A stretch of DNA of 64,000 nucleotides from Microbulbifer donghaiensis (GTDB lineage: Bacteria; Pseudomonadota; Gammaproteobacteria; Pseudomonadales; Cellvibrionaceae). The stretch spans positions 310,001 through 374,000 of the forward strand of contig NZ_FQVA01000001.1 of NCBI RefSeq assembly GCF_900129095.1. Reading direction: 5' to 3'. A model generated the notes under the pieces. It had not been told where the DNA came from, made no database searches, and worked only from the letters and a program-made list of their open reading frames with translations. Below, piece by piece: positions 15,580 through 24,295 of the stretch; the first letter of the stretch is position 1; every line of letters starts with the position of its first letter. Made by a program: the position numbers and the translations under genes.

Positions 15580-16683
15580 TTACGGCGGGATTCCGTCCTC
15601 GCTAACGCTATTCGGTAATTGGACCGCCGCGATGCCAATACCGCTTTCGCCAGCGACGGTGTACAGAAGATAAGTTCGGCCATCCTCCTCGAAAACATAC
15701 GGATCGCGCAATTGATTAACATGGCCGTAAGCGACGCTGCGAATCGAAGGCTCCAGCGGTGCATCGGCACCCTCCCAGCTGGAACCTGGGCGCAGCACCT
15801 CAACTGGTTCACTCTCTTGCCAGCCGGTCCACGGACCCGATATATCGATATAGCTTAGTAGAATCCGCTCCGGCACGTGACCGACCTGGGTCCAGAACAC
15901 GTATAGGGTGTTATTGCGTTTGAGCAAACCGGCGTGGCGCATATCCTTGTTAAAGAGCCGCGGCCCGCTCTCGAAATTTCTGATCCCGTCTTCGGAGCGA
16001 TAAATCTGCCCCGGCATGGCGAGGGCAAATGTTTGTTCCCTATGGGCAAATGTGCGCATATAGGTTTTCCCGAGATCCTCATCGCGCGAGGTAAAACTGA
16101 TCCCGTCATTGGAAACCGCCACTCTGGTCACCTGCTGGCCCGGCGCCTTCAAGCCGTGGTAGTACATCAATATGCGCCTGTTGTCGTGATCGACATGGAC
16201 GTCGGGTGAGGCAATATGCGGCGTCGTCAGTTCTTTAAGAGGATCATGGGGGAAACTGTCGACATCGACGCCCATGGCTCTGAATTTTTCTTTCAGCGCA
16301 TTTAGCTGCGCCGGCGACAGATCTTGTGGCTGTTGCGGGAAACCGGTCTGATATAGCTGTAATGTCCCTGGTGCGTGAATTTTCCACGGGCCGGTCAGCG
16401 CATCGGCGTAAGCAAGACGAATATAGGAGCCCTTATGGTCAGCAAAATACAGATAGTATTTTCCCAGCGGTTCCTCAATCCATTCTGGGACACGGATCAG
16501 TGATGGCCCCTGGATATTGGGGCCGATGCTGGGATCCAGCTGCGGAGAGATGATCGGTTTACCCAGCAGCCGTTGGACGCGCACCTCCACACTACCCTGC
16601 ACAGCGTTGCCATCCGCCTTGATTGGGGTGCCGATGAGCAGTGCCACCGCGACACCGATGAAATTCAGTAAATCTATTTTCAC
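15580..16683 (-). CDS. Exported GH43-like beta-propeller protein
   Basis: 367 residues with a signal peptide (about 1-24). The rest reads as repeated beta-propeller blades of the glycoside-hydrolase 43/32 type: GPSLIRVPEW, GKYYLYFADHKG, YIRLAYADALTGPW, DPLKELTTPHIASPDV, RILMYYHGL, RDPYVFEEDGRTYLLYTVAG. The phrases 'adalTGPW' and 'RDPYVFEEDG' are typical of arabinan/xylan-type propellers, but catalytic acids cannot be assigned with certainty. The start is GTG at 16683, 3 bp after the FG-GAP gene stop, so it is translated as part of the same operon. It may be an exported glycosidase or binding protein. Confidence 0.75.
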   Translation of the reverse strand: MKIDLLNFIGVAVALLIGTPIKADGNAVQGSVEVRVQRLLGKPIISPQLDPSIGPNIQGPSLIRVPEWIEEPLGKYYLYFADHKGSYIRLAYADALTGPWKIHAPGTLQLYQTGFPQQPQDLSPAQLNALKEKFRAMGVDVDSFPHDPLKELTTPHIASPDVHVDHDNRRILMYYHGLKAPGQQVTRVAVSNDGISFTSRDEDLGKTYMRTFAHREQTFALAMPGQIYRSEDGIRNFESGPRLFNKDMRHAGLLKRNNTLYVFWTQVGHVPERILLSYIDISGPWTGWQESEPVEVLRPGSSWEGADAPLEPSIRSVAYGHVNQLRDPYVFEEDGRTYLLYTVAGESGIGIAAVQLPNSVSEDGIPP

Positions 16684-16686
16684 GAT

Positions 16687-18144
16687 TCAGTTGTTCTCAG
16701 TTGGCGGCAATTCGACCTGTGCGCTGTCTTCGCGTCGACTGGTTGAGAAGCTGGCGACGGGCTCTGCGCTGCGGCGCTGTTCCAGCCAGAAGACGCCATC
16801 GAATCGGCCGCTGTTGCCGCGAGTCCCAACCAGGTCTAGGTCACCGTCATTGTCCATATCCCGCGCCAGTAGTTCGTCGTACATGCCCCGGATGCGGCGG
16901 GAGATATCGTGGCGCTGCCACTGACGCCCTTCGTGGTCGAGTTTTTTGAACCATGTGAGACGGCCCAACGGTCGGTCGTAGCCGCCGGGCTCGTCCCGGT
17001 CACGCCGCCCTTTGCTATAACCGCCGATGGCCACGTCCATGAGGTTGTCGCCGTCCAGGTCAGCAACGTGGATCGCGGCGACGTGGTCCGGGGCTATGCT
17101 GCCAAGCGGATGCGCGCGCCAGGCTTCCCCTAGCCTTTCTGGCTGTTCCAGCCAGCCAAACAGATCCAGCTGAAACTGTGTCAGTATGTCGATGCGGCCA
17201 TCGCCATTGACGTCGCCGAAGGCGAGCGTTTGCCCCGTGAGGAAGGGTATGCCGCCGAAAAAGATGTTTGACCAGCCGTCGATGTCCAGCCACTGACTGC
17301 GGAATACCCCTTCGCGGTTTTCGAACCAGATAAGGCCCTGGTGCCCACGGCCGCCGCCGACGATATCCAAGTCTCCATCGCCGTCCAGGTCTATCGGTTC
17401 TGCGTTGATTGGAAGCCGTACCTCCGCGAGTATCTGCTCGGACCAGGCTGCGTCGAATTGGCCTCCGGTAACCGGGCGGAAAACTGACAGCGGGCGTGGA
17501 TCTGCCCACCAGACCGAGAGAAAGTCGAATAGAGTTGGGCGTTTTTTCTTGCCGGCCCCAGCCTGGGCTTCGCCCTTGTTGGCGGCGACAATTTCCGGCC
17601 TGCCATCGCCGTCGAAGTCAGCTGCCGCCGCGCGGATAAAGGAGCCGCGGTTGAGGCTATTGACCGGGCGATAGACCTGCCAGTTGCTCGCTATGCGGGC
17701 TTCGCTTCCCGGGTTTTGTAGCAGCAACAGCGCACCGCCCTCCACGGCCAATATAATGTCGATATTGCCATCGCCATCCATATCGGCCAGGTCTGCGTCC
17801 TCAACCTCCTGCACCATCCCGCCTTCGAGTAAAGTGACCGATTCCCATCTGTCGGGCAAAGCCGAGGCAAAGGCGATGCGCACATGATTGCTGTCCTCGT
17901 GCACGCTGACGATGTCTTCGTGACCGTCATTGTCGAGATCCGCCATTACCAGGCCGTCGGCTCCCCGCAGGGGAATGCCATTCACCTGCTCACCGTCAAT
18001 CAGGTGCTCACGCCAACTGATGTATTCGTCCGCGGGAGATAGGGCCGTGCTGTTTTGCTGAGCGAGTGGTAGCGCATCTACCGCTTCCGCCAGCAGCGCG
18101 CTCATTGCGACAGGGATAAGGAACCCCAATCTGAATAGATACAT
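16687..18144 (-). CDS. FG-GAP/VCBS repeat exported protein
   Basis: 485 residues with a signal peptide (about 1-24). Seven repeats carry Dx[DN]xDGxxD-type calcium loops: DLDNDGHED, DMDGDGNID, DFDGDGRPE, DLDGDGDLD, DVNGDGRID, DLDGDNLMD and DMDNDGDLD. Together they predict a seven-bladed propeller of the integrin/lectin kind, used for ligand binding at the cell surface or in the periplasm. No enzyme domain is visible. The ATG at 18144 follows GGAGG. It lies between the serine hydrolase and GH43-like genes with gaps of 16 and 3 bp, a tight operon. Confidence 0.85.
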   Translation of the reverse strand: MYLFRLGFLIPVAMSALLAEAVDALPLAQQNSTALSPADEYISWREHLIDGEQVNGIPLRGADGLVMADLDNDGHEDIVSVHEDSNHVRIAFASALPDRWESVTLLEGGMVQEVEDADLADMDGDGNIDIILAVEGGALLLLQNPGSEARIASNWQVYRPVNSLNRGSFIRAAAADFDGDGRPEIVAANKGEAQAGAGKKKRPTLFDFLSVWWADPRPLSVFRPVTGGQFDAAWSEQILAEVRLPINAEPIDLDGDGDLDIVGGGRGHQGLIWFENREGVFRSQWLDIDGWSNIFFGGIPFLTGQTLAFGDVNGDGRIDILTQFQLDLFGWLEQPERLGEAWRAHPLGSIAPDHVAAIHVADLDGDNLMDVAIGGYSKGRRDRDEPGGYDRPLGRLTWFKKLDHEGRQWQRHDISRRIRGMYDELLARDMDNDGDLDLVGTRGNSGRFDGVFWLEQRRSAEPVASFSTSRREDSAQVELPPTENN

Positions 18145-18160
18145 CAGTCAGCCTCCCACA

Positions 18161-19405
18161 TTACAGGGAACTGAGCAGCGCTCGGTAGACCGCCACTGCT
18201 TCTTCCTTGGTCCTTGTCCCGTAGTCGGGATCCGCCGCAGTCTGCGCGACCACTGCATTCGCACTTGGGTTGACGTAGATAATTTGCCCGGCAAACCCTA
18301 CTGACATAAATTCTCCGGCGTCGCCGTGTGGAATCCACCACTGGTAACCGTAGTCAGTGCTCTTGTGGTGCGGTAGGTTGCGTACCGCGGTGTTATCGGC
18401 GGTCGTGGATTCCCGCAACCAGTCCCCGGAAACGATTTGATGGCCGTTGAACTTGCCCTCGTTAGCGACCATCAGGCCGATGCGTCCCAGGTCGTGTAGA
18501 CTGGCAACAAGCCCCATCCAGCCATGCTCCATCGCATCCTCGTCGGTGCGGCGATCGACCAGCCAATAGGCTGGCTGTTCGGTGCCCAGCTTTGTCCAAA
18601 GCTTCTCCTGGGCGAATTCGGCTACGGTGGTGCCGGCGACCCGCTCTAAAAGCACGGTAAGCACCTGGGAGTTGGTGTTCAGGTATTCCCAGGCTTCGCC
18701 GTGCTCTGCCCCCGGTTTGTGCTGAGCAGTTTTTGGCTGCTGGCGCATACCACCGTTGCCGAAGGCCAGGCTCCTGACGGTGGCGCCGCGAATATCGCGC
18801 CCCTCCCCCGCTGCTGCCGCACTTTCGCCTTCGAAGTACAGCGCGGTCGTCATTTGCAGCACATTTTTGATGCTGGCTCCGTCAAATCCGCTTCCTTTCA
18901 GTTCTGGCAGATACTTTACAAGCGGTTCATTTACGTTGTTGATCAATCCCTCGTCGATGGCGATACCGACCAGCAAACTGACAATGGATTTAGTAGTGGA
19001 GAACAGGATGCGGCTGCTTGCGGCTTCGTAGCCAAAGTAATTGCTCTCGTGAACGATTTTTCCGTCCTTGATCACGAGTAGGCCGGTGAGACGTCTGTTG
19101 TCGATATAGTCGCCGATGATTGATTCTTTGCCATCGAAGTCGTAACGGATATCCGCTACTTTCAACTGTTTTCTTGTTACAGGAAGCGACGATACCGCCT
19201 CACTATTAGCGATTTTCCTGCTCGGGTAGAGCGTGTGCAGCTGGCGAAAATGGATGGGGGCGGCATCGTTTTTGTGACTGAAGTTCGCCGCTACTTGGCG
19301 CACCGGCCAATTGATTTCGGTCGCAGGCTCCGCGTTGGCAATCGGTGCCAACATCGTGAGTGACAGTACGAGTGACTTAAGAGGCAGGCTTTCAGCGGAC
19401 AGCAT
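18161..19405 (-). CDS. Beta-lactamase-fold serine hydrolase
   Basis: 414 residues. A signal peptide (about 1-25, ANA) is followed by the class C/penicillin-binding fold. The SxxK motif FSTTKS places Ser136 and Lys139, and YLN is at 241. It resembles 6-aminohexanoate-dimer hydrolase and EstB-like esterases more than true beta-lactamases. It probably hydrolyses an ester or amide in the periplasm. I chose ATG 19405 because it starts the leader; the frame runs to 19498 without a signal. It lies 108 bp downstream of the TonB-dependent receptor. Confidence 0.87.
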   Translation of the reverse strand: MLSAESLPLKSLVLSLTMLAPIANAEPATEINWPVRQVAANFSHKNDAAPIHFRQLHTLYPSRKIANSEAVSSLPVTRKQLKVADIRYDFDGKESIIGDYIDNRRLTGLLVIKDGKIVHESNYFGYEAASSRILFSTTKSIVSLLVGIAIDEGLINNVNEPLVKYLPELKGSGFDGASIKNVLQMTTALYFEGESAAAAGEGRDIRGATVRSLAFGNGGMRQQPKTAQHKPGAEHGEAWEYLNTNSQVLTVLLERVAGTTVAEFAQEKLWTKLGTEQPAYWLVDRRTDEDAMEHGWMGLVASLHDLGRIGLMVANEGKFNGHQIVSGDWLRESTTADNTAVRNLPHHKSTDYGYQWWIPHGDAGEFMSVGFAGQIIYVNPSANAVVAQTAADPDYGTRTKEEAVAVYRALLSSL

Positions 19406-19513
19406 AGTAATTCTCGTATTGTTGGAGCCACTTCCTGTTTCGTCAGTGGCTGGCAATTTCGAAAGAAAAATGAGCCCAAGATTTCGGGCTCCAAACACGA
19501 TGCGAATAACGGA

Positions 19514-21799
19514 TTAATCGAAGTAGTAGCTGCCGCGTAGACCGAAGGTACGCGGGTCGCCCTGAATACAGCGAATCAAGGTGCCACCGTTAGAGATGGT
19601 TCCGAAGGCGCCGCCGGAAGGTTGGTCGTACATACCGGTACAGTAGTTTTCGTCGGCCAGGTTCTCTACGAAGGCGCTCAGGGACCAGATTCCCCCGTCC
19701 CCATTCAGGCCTGCCCGTAGGTTGGCGAGGGCGTAGGCGTTTTGAATGGTCTGTGGGTTGTTGTTGGTGGTAGCACCTACGTCGACGTCGTCCGTCCACA
19801 TCACTTCACCGCGCAGGAACCACTCCATACCGCTGTTGCCGAGGGGCTGGGTCCACTGGCTGGACAGATTCGTCTTGTGTTCCGGTGAGTAGCGGTTGCG
19901 TGTGCCACTCAGGTCCTGGGTCCCCGCCACGCCAGGCAGGTTGCTGCCATTGGCAAAAGACAGAAAGGCAGAATCCAGGTAGGCGTAGCCCAGGCTAAAC
20001 GACAGCTCATCCAGCGGGTGGTACTGCAGATCCAGTTCCAGCCCCTGCTGGCGCAGCTCGCCGGCGTTGGAAATGATAAAGGTTAGATCCTGGAAGGAGC
20101 GGTCCTGAAAGTTGTCGATGTCGGTGCGGAACAGGGTCGCGTTGGCCACCATGCTGCCATCGAGCAGCGTGCTCTTGATGCCCAGCTCCCGATTGAAGAC
20201 CTCTTCCGAATCGAATAGGCGCTGCTCAGCGGAGAGACCGCCCTGGGTCATGACGGAATTGAGGCCGCCAGACTTGTAGCCAGTGGAGACGGTGGCGAAG
20301 GCCATGATCTCGTCACTGATAAAGTACTTGGCGTTGGCGAGCCAGGTGATCTGCTCGTCTGAAAATGCCAGGTTGTCGTGGTTCTCCGGACCGGCCAGTA
20401 GCGCGGACGCGATCGGGTTGTTGGACATAACGACAAAGTTGCCTGTCTTGTCGTCATCCGAGTAGCGCACGCCGGCGGTCAGGTCAAAATTGTCACTTAA
20501 GTGATAGGTACCCTGGAAGAAAACCGCCAAGGACTCCGCGGATTGGCTGAATTCAGACGGCGTTGCATTCTCCTGTGAGAACGCGGCGCACATACTGGCG
20601 TATCCCCCCGTGAGCGGACAGAAGGCCGCGCCCAGGTCGATGGTCTGATCTATGTCGTAGTCTTCCCGAAAGTAGTAGAGACCCGCTACATAGTCGAACT
20701 TCTCCCCCTCAGGCGATATCAGCTGTATCTCCTGGGAGACAGAATCGCTGTAGAAGCCAGTGATGCGGGTCAGGTCGTCGACCGGCAGGCGGAACAGGGA
20801 GTGTTCACTGGTGTCGTTCGCCCAGTCCCGATAGGCACTAATGGAGCGCAGGCTGTGGCCGGCGAAGACCTCTTCCCAGGTCACGTCCAGCTCAGCGCCC
20901 CACTGGCGATCGTCCATATCGTCGTCATGGATCTGGTTAACCTCGTGATCCAGGCCGGATATGTCCGGCGCCGCGCCCAGGTAATTCAGAATCGTCATTC
21001 TCTCCGGGGTGGCGGATTCCGGCAGCACCTCGATCACCGAGCCGTTGCTCTGCAGCTGCTGATAATCAAGGCGGAGCAGCGCGCTTAGGTTCTCGGTGGG
21101 CTCGTACAACAGGGAGGTGCGCATACTCTCGGACTGGCGCGCACCTACATCGTCACTGGCGTCGTAGCGGTTGCTGCCATAACCGTCGACACTGTCGAAG
21201 TTAGCCACCAGGCGCGCGGCGCCGTTGTCGCCCAGGCTCTTGTTGGCGACCCAGGTAGTATCGTAGCTGCCGTAGTTGCCGGCACCGGCGTCAATCTTCA
21301 GATAATCGGCGCCCACTTCCGGCGCCCTAGTGCGCAAGTTCAGGGCGCCCATGGACGCGTTGCGACCGAACAGTGTGCCCTGGGGGCCGCGCAGCACCTC
21401 AGCCACTTCTATGTCCTTCAGGTTGCCTAGCACTGCGCCGGCGCGCGGAATATAGGCGCCGTCAACATAGACCGCGACGCTTGGATCCATCGCATTGTTG
21501 GCGGCGGTGCCGACGCCACGAATGGCGATACGCTGGTTGACCGCCTGGCTGGCTTTGGTGACATACAGGTTGGGCGCGATACTGGCGATATCCTCCAGTT
21601 CTTCCACACCGGAATTTTCCAGCTGCTCGCCGGAGTAGGCAGAGATGGAAATGGGGACGTCCTGAATACTCTCGGCGCGCTTGGTCGCCGTGACAGTGAC
21701 TTCCTCGATGGCGCTCTGGGCCTGGGCCAGACTGCCGGGGACACTTGCCGCCATGGCAATGGCTACGGTGAGCGGACTACGCTGCGCGAATCTTTTCAT
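19514..21799 (-). CDS. TonB-dependent outer-membrane receptor
   Basis: 761 residues. A signal peptide (about 1-25, LAQAQS) is followed by the TonB box region (IEEVTVTATKRAES), the plug (VPISISAYSGEQLENSG to LRGPQGTLFGRNASMGALNLRT) and a long barrel ending GLRGSYYFD with a terminal aromatic. It is of the general iron-complex/complex-substrate class (no SusD partner, so not Bacteroidetes-like). The ATG at 21799 follows GAGAGGAG; earlier in-frame starts lack one. It is divergent from a LysR gene and upstream of three exported proteins. The substrate is unknown; a glycan, ester or amide oligomer fits the neighbours. Confidence 0.93.
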   Translation of the reverse strand: MKRFAQRSPLTVAIAMAASVPGSLAQAQSAIEEVTVTATKRAESIQDVPISISAYSGEQLENSGVEELEDIASIAPNLYVTKASQAVNQRIAIRGVGTAANNAMDPSVAVYVDGAYIPRAGAVLGNLKDIEVAEVLRGPQGTLFGRNASMGALNLRTRAPEVGADYLKIDAGAGNYGSYDTTWVANKSLGDNGAARLVANFDSVDGYGSNRYDASDDVGARQSESMRTSLLYEPTENLSALLRLDYQQLQSNGSVIEVLPESATPERMTILNYLGAAPDISGLDHEVNQIHDDDMDDRQWGAELDVTWEEVFAGHSLRSISAYRDWANDTSEHSLFRLPVDDLTRITGFYSDSVSQEIQLISPEGEKFDYVAGLYYFREDYDIDQTIDLGAAFCPLTGGYASMCAAFSQENATPSEFSQSAESLAVFFQGTYHLSDNFDLTAGVRYSDDDKTGNFVVMSNNPIASALLAGPENHDNLAFSDEQITWLANAKYFISDEIMAFATVSTGYKSGGLNSVMTQGGLSAEQRLFDSEEVFNRELGIKSTLLDGSMVANATLFRTDIDNFQDRSFQDLTFIISNAGELRQQGLELDLQYHPLDELSFSLGYAYLDSAFLSFANGSNLPGVAGTQDLSGTRNRYSPEHKTNLSSQWTQPLGNSGMEWFLRGEVMWTDDVDVGATTNNNPQTIQNAYALANLRAGLNGDGGIWSLSAFVENLADENYCTGMYDQPSGGAFGTISNGGTLIRCIQGDPRTFGLRGSYYFD

Positions 21800-21857
21800 T
21801 GTCTCGTCTCCTCTCCCTTCGGGGTCGTTTTTATTATTCCGCGCCATGCTAGACTCG

Positions 21858-21879
21858 ATCATTGATAATTAATAATGAT
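21858..21879. promoter_or_regulatory. Candidate LysR operator 1
   Basis: Inverted repeat atcatt-N10-aatgat in the AT-rich divergent promoter between the receptor and LysR genes, 59 bp upstream of the receptor start. Position and symmetry suit an activation site for the divergent operon. Confidence 0.45.
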
Positions 21880-21893
21880 TAATTTAAATCCCA

Positions 21894-21912
21894 TGATGCA
21901 CATATTGCATCA
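21894..21912. promoter_or_regulatory. Candidate LysR operator 2
   Basis: Perfect inverted repeat tgatgca-N5-tgcatca, matching the T-N11-A style of LysR recognition sites, 23 bp before the LysR start codon. Suits an autoregulatory/recognition site for the LysR protein encoded at 21936. Confidence 0.6.
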
Positions 21913-21935
21913 ATTAGCCATGGATCCTCTCCTTC

Positions 21936-22838
21936 ATGCTGACTCTCAAACACCTCCGGCATCTCGATGCCATCATCCAGCAGGGCACCATCCACGGTGC
22001 TGCCGAGCGGCTACACCTCAGCCAACCCGCCCTGACCCGCAGTCTCAACACGCTGGAGGAGGCGCTCGGGGTGAAATTGTTCGACCGCTCCAAGAGTGGC
22101 ATGGCGCCGACAGGCTTTTGCCAGCAGATCGCCGGGCGCTGCAGGGAGCTGTTACTGGATCTCGACGAGATCCAGCGAGAGGCCGACCTCTTTCGCCATA
22201 TCGAATTTGGGGATTTGCATATATCGGTCGGGCGGGCGATCAAGGAGCTGATTGTCCGCAATACGTTGCCGGAATTTGTGGCCCGCTACCCAGGTGTATC
22301 TGTAACAGTTAGCGAAGGAAACCACACTGAATTGGTCGACCGCATAAAGCGGCGCGAGGCGGATATCCTGTTGGCAGGATCAGTCAGTTACCGCAGTGTT
22401 GAGGGCCTGCGACACGAACCCCTCAGAGATATTCCACTTTCTATTATTGTTGGACCTGATCATCCACTGAGGGGATGCGCCGAGGTGCAGTTTGATCAGT
22501 TGGCGGAATACCCGCTGATCGCCGCCACCAGTGTCAGTCCATCAAATCCACTACTGACGGCAATAGACCGCGCCACATCCAAACCTGCACCTCAAGTGCT
22601 TTGTGGTGATCACCCCACCCTGAAGTCGATTCTGCTCCGCACCAATGCCTGGCTGCCGACACCGGAGATTTACTTTAAGAAGGAAATTGAGACTGGAGAG
22701 TTGTGCAGGCTGGACCTGCATCACCCGGCGATGAAAATTGAGCTCAGCGTCATTGAGCTTGTTGGTCGATCTCGTTCGCCGGCAGTCGAGAAGTTCCTCG
22801 ACATCTGTCGGACTTATTTGGAATCAGTGGAACTGTGA
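21936..22838 (+). CDS. LysR-family transcriptional regulator
   Basis: 300 residues. The N-terminal helix-turn-helix (TIHGAAERLHLSQPALTRSLNTLEEALGVKLFDR) and effector domain are complete. It resembles the GbpR/CbbR-like branch seen next to sugar- or aromatic-uptake loci. Divergent from the TonB-dependent receptor operon, with two inverted repeats in the shared 136-bp promoter, it is very likely that operon's regulator. It ends 8 bp before the stop of the convergent DUF411 gene. Confidence 0.93.
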   Translation: MLTLKHLRHLDAIIQQGTIHGAAERLHLSQPALTRSLNTLEEALGVKLFDRSKSGMAPTGFCQQIAGRCRELLLDLDEIQREADLFRHIEFGDLHISVGRAIKELIVRNTLPEFVARYPGVSVTVSEGNHTELVDRIKRREADILLAGSVSYRSVEGLRHEPLRDIPLSIIVGPDHPLRGCAEVQFDQLAEYPLIAATSVSPSNPLLTAIDRATSKPAPQVLCGDHPTLKSILLRTNAWLPTPEIYFKKEIETGELCRLDLHHPAMKIELSVIELVGRSRSPAVEKFLDICRTYLESVEL

Positions 22839-22846
22839 ATCCGGAA

Positions 22847-23341
22847 TCAATCATCTTCTGGCTTTTCTATCCGGGTATAGAACCGGTAGTCGCCGCCACT
22901 CAAAAGCAGGTACACATTGTAGGGCTCGAACTCACCGCCTCTATACATTCCCGGGCTGCCGTCCGGCATGCCCGGTACGGTCAGGCCGAAACTGCCCTCG
23001 GGCGGATCGGCGAGAAACTTGTTGATCAGTCGCGCGGGGACGTGACCCTCGAAAACATACTTGCCGTGCCAGACCGCGGTATGGCAACTCGTCATGCCCT
23101 CGGGCAGGCCCCACTGTTCCTTCACCTTACTCATGTTGCCCCTATAAGCCACTTGGGCCTGTAAGCCGTTTGCATTGAGGTGCTCTATCCACCGCTTACA
23201 GCAGAAACACAGCCGGTGCTTGTAAACCGTCAAGGCATCGTCAGCGGTACCGGTCGCCGGTTCCGCTGCGTAACTTAGCGATATGTTGAGCGAGGCTGCC
23301 AGCGCGAATAGGCAGAGCTTCAAATTAACTGATCTGTGCAT
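22847..23341 (-). CDS. DUF411 exported metal-binding protein
   Basis: 164 residues with a signal peptide (about 1-26, SYA-AEP). The DUF411 signature is present in the form LCFCCKRWIEHL (the common form is CGCC), followed by a conserved Cys/His (MTSCHTAVW) and the motif EGHVPARLINKFLADPP. The family is linked to periplasmic copper binding and copper tolerance. The start codon lies 17 bp inside the end of egtD in another frame, so translation is probably coupled to it. No copper pump is nearby. Confidence 0.87.
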   Translation of the reverse strand: MHRSVNLKLCLFALAASLNISLSYAAEPATGTADDALTVYKHRLCFCCKRWIEHLNANGLQAQVAYRGNMSKVKEQWGLPEGMTSCHTAVWHGKYVFEGHVPARLINKFLADPPEGSFGLTVPGMPDGSPGMYRGGEFEPYNVYLLLSGGDYRFYTRIEKPEDD

Positions 23342-24287
23342 AGTGGATAGCGTAGTGTTGCTGGGGATCGGACCAGTGGCATACCGGGCTGAAACCGGCC
23401 CTCAGCAGCAGTCGGTTAAAGCCGGAAATGGAGTACTTGTGACTGTTTTCCGTATGAATGGTCTCCCCTTCGGCAAACTCGAATTTTCGGCCTGCGACTT
23501 GCACGAGGTGGCTTTTCAAGCAGACGAGATGCATTTCCACGCGCTGTCGCAGCGGGTGGTAAAAGGCTCGGTGCGCAAACAGGGAGAGGTCGAAGTTGCC
23601 GTTCAACTCACTGTTGATACGGGCAAGGATGTTCTTGTTGAATTCCTCGGTGACATGCTCGCTGTCACAATAGGCCCGCTCTAGTACGACAGAGTCCTTC
23701 ACCAGGTCGGTCCCAATGAGCAGCCCGTCTCCGCAGCCCAGTTTTGCGGCGAAAAAGCCGAGCAGGTTTTCCGCCTGCACTGGCGTGAAATTGCCGATGG
23801 TGGAGCCTGGGAAGAACAACACGCGTTTTTGGGTAGATAAATTCTTTAGACCTTCCCATACATCCGCCTGGGTGAAATCTCCGATCGAGGCGATTACCTC
23901 CAGGTTGGGCAGGCGGGCAGTTATCCGTTCCTTTGCCGCCAACAGGATCTCCGGAGATATATCGATGGGATAGTAGCCGCTTGGTGCCTGAAGGTGTTCC
24001 AGCAGTGGCTCGACTTTCTCGCAGTTACCCGCACCGGGTTCAATGATCAGCGCACCGGGACCAACCTGGCGTGCCATTGCCGTGATGTGCTGGCGAAAAA
24101 TGGCCGCTTCAGTGCGGGTAAGATAGTAATCGTCCAGCTCGCAGATCTGCTCAAACAAAAGTGAGCCGGCTTCATCGTAGAGATACTTGCACGGCAGTGT
24201 TTTCTGCTCACCCGCCAGGCCCGCCAACACATCTCTAAAGAAATCACTGTCCTGCAATTTTTCATCGCGAATGGACGACACGGCCAT
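23325..24287 (-). CDS. egtD: L-histidine N-alpha-methyltransferase
   Basis: 320 residues, the usual EgtD length. Key motifs are LCKYLYDE-like PCKYLYDEAGSLLFEQICELDDYYLTRTE, the SAM-binding IEPGAGNCEK, FFPGSTIGNF and the C-terminal TENSHKYS. It trimethylates histidine to hercynine, the first step of ergothioneine synthesis. ATG 24287 was chosen because it starts 8 bp after the egtB stop and gives the family length; the frame is open to 24425 inside egtB. The gene order is egtB, egtD, DUF411 on one transcript. Confidence 0.95.
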   Translation of the reverse strand: MAVSSIRDEKLQDSDFFRDVLAGLAGEQKTLPCKYLYDEAGSLLFEQICELDDYYLTRTEAAIFRQHITAMARQVGPGALIIEPGAGNCEKVEPLLEHLQAPSGYYPIDISPEILLAAKERITARLPNLEVIASIGDFTQADVWEGLKNLSTQKRVLFFPGSTIGNFTPVQAENLLGFFAAKLGCGDGLLIGTDLVKDSVVLERAYCDSEHVTEEFNKNILARINSELNGNFDLSLFAHRAFYHPLRQRVEMHLVCLKSHLVQVAGRKFEFAEGETIHTENSHKYSISGFNRLLLRAGFSPVCHWSDPQQHYAIHYAQIS

Positions 24288-24295
24288 ATTCACAT

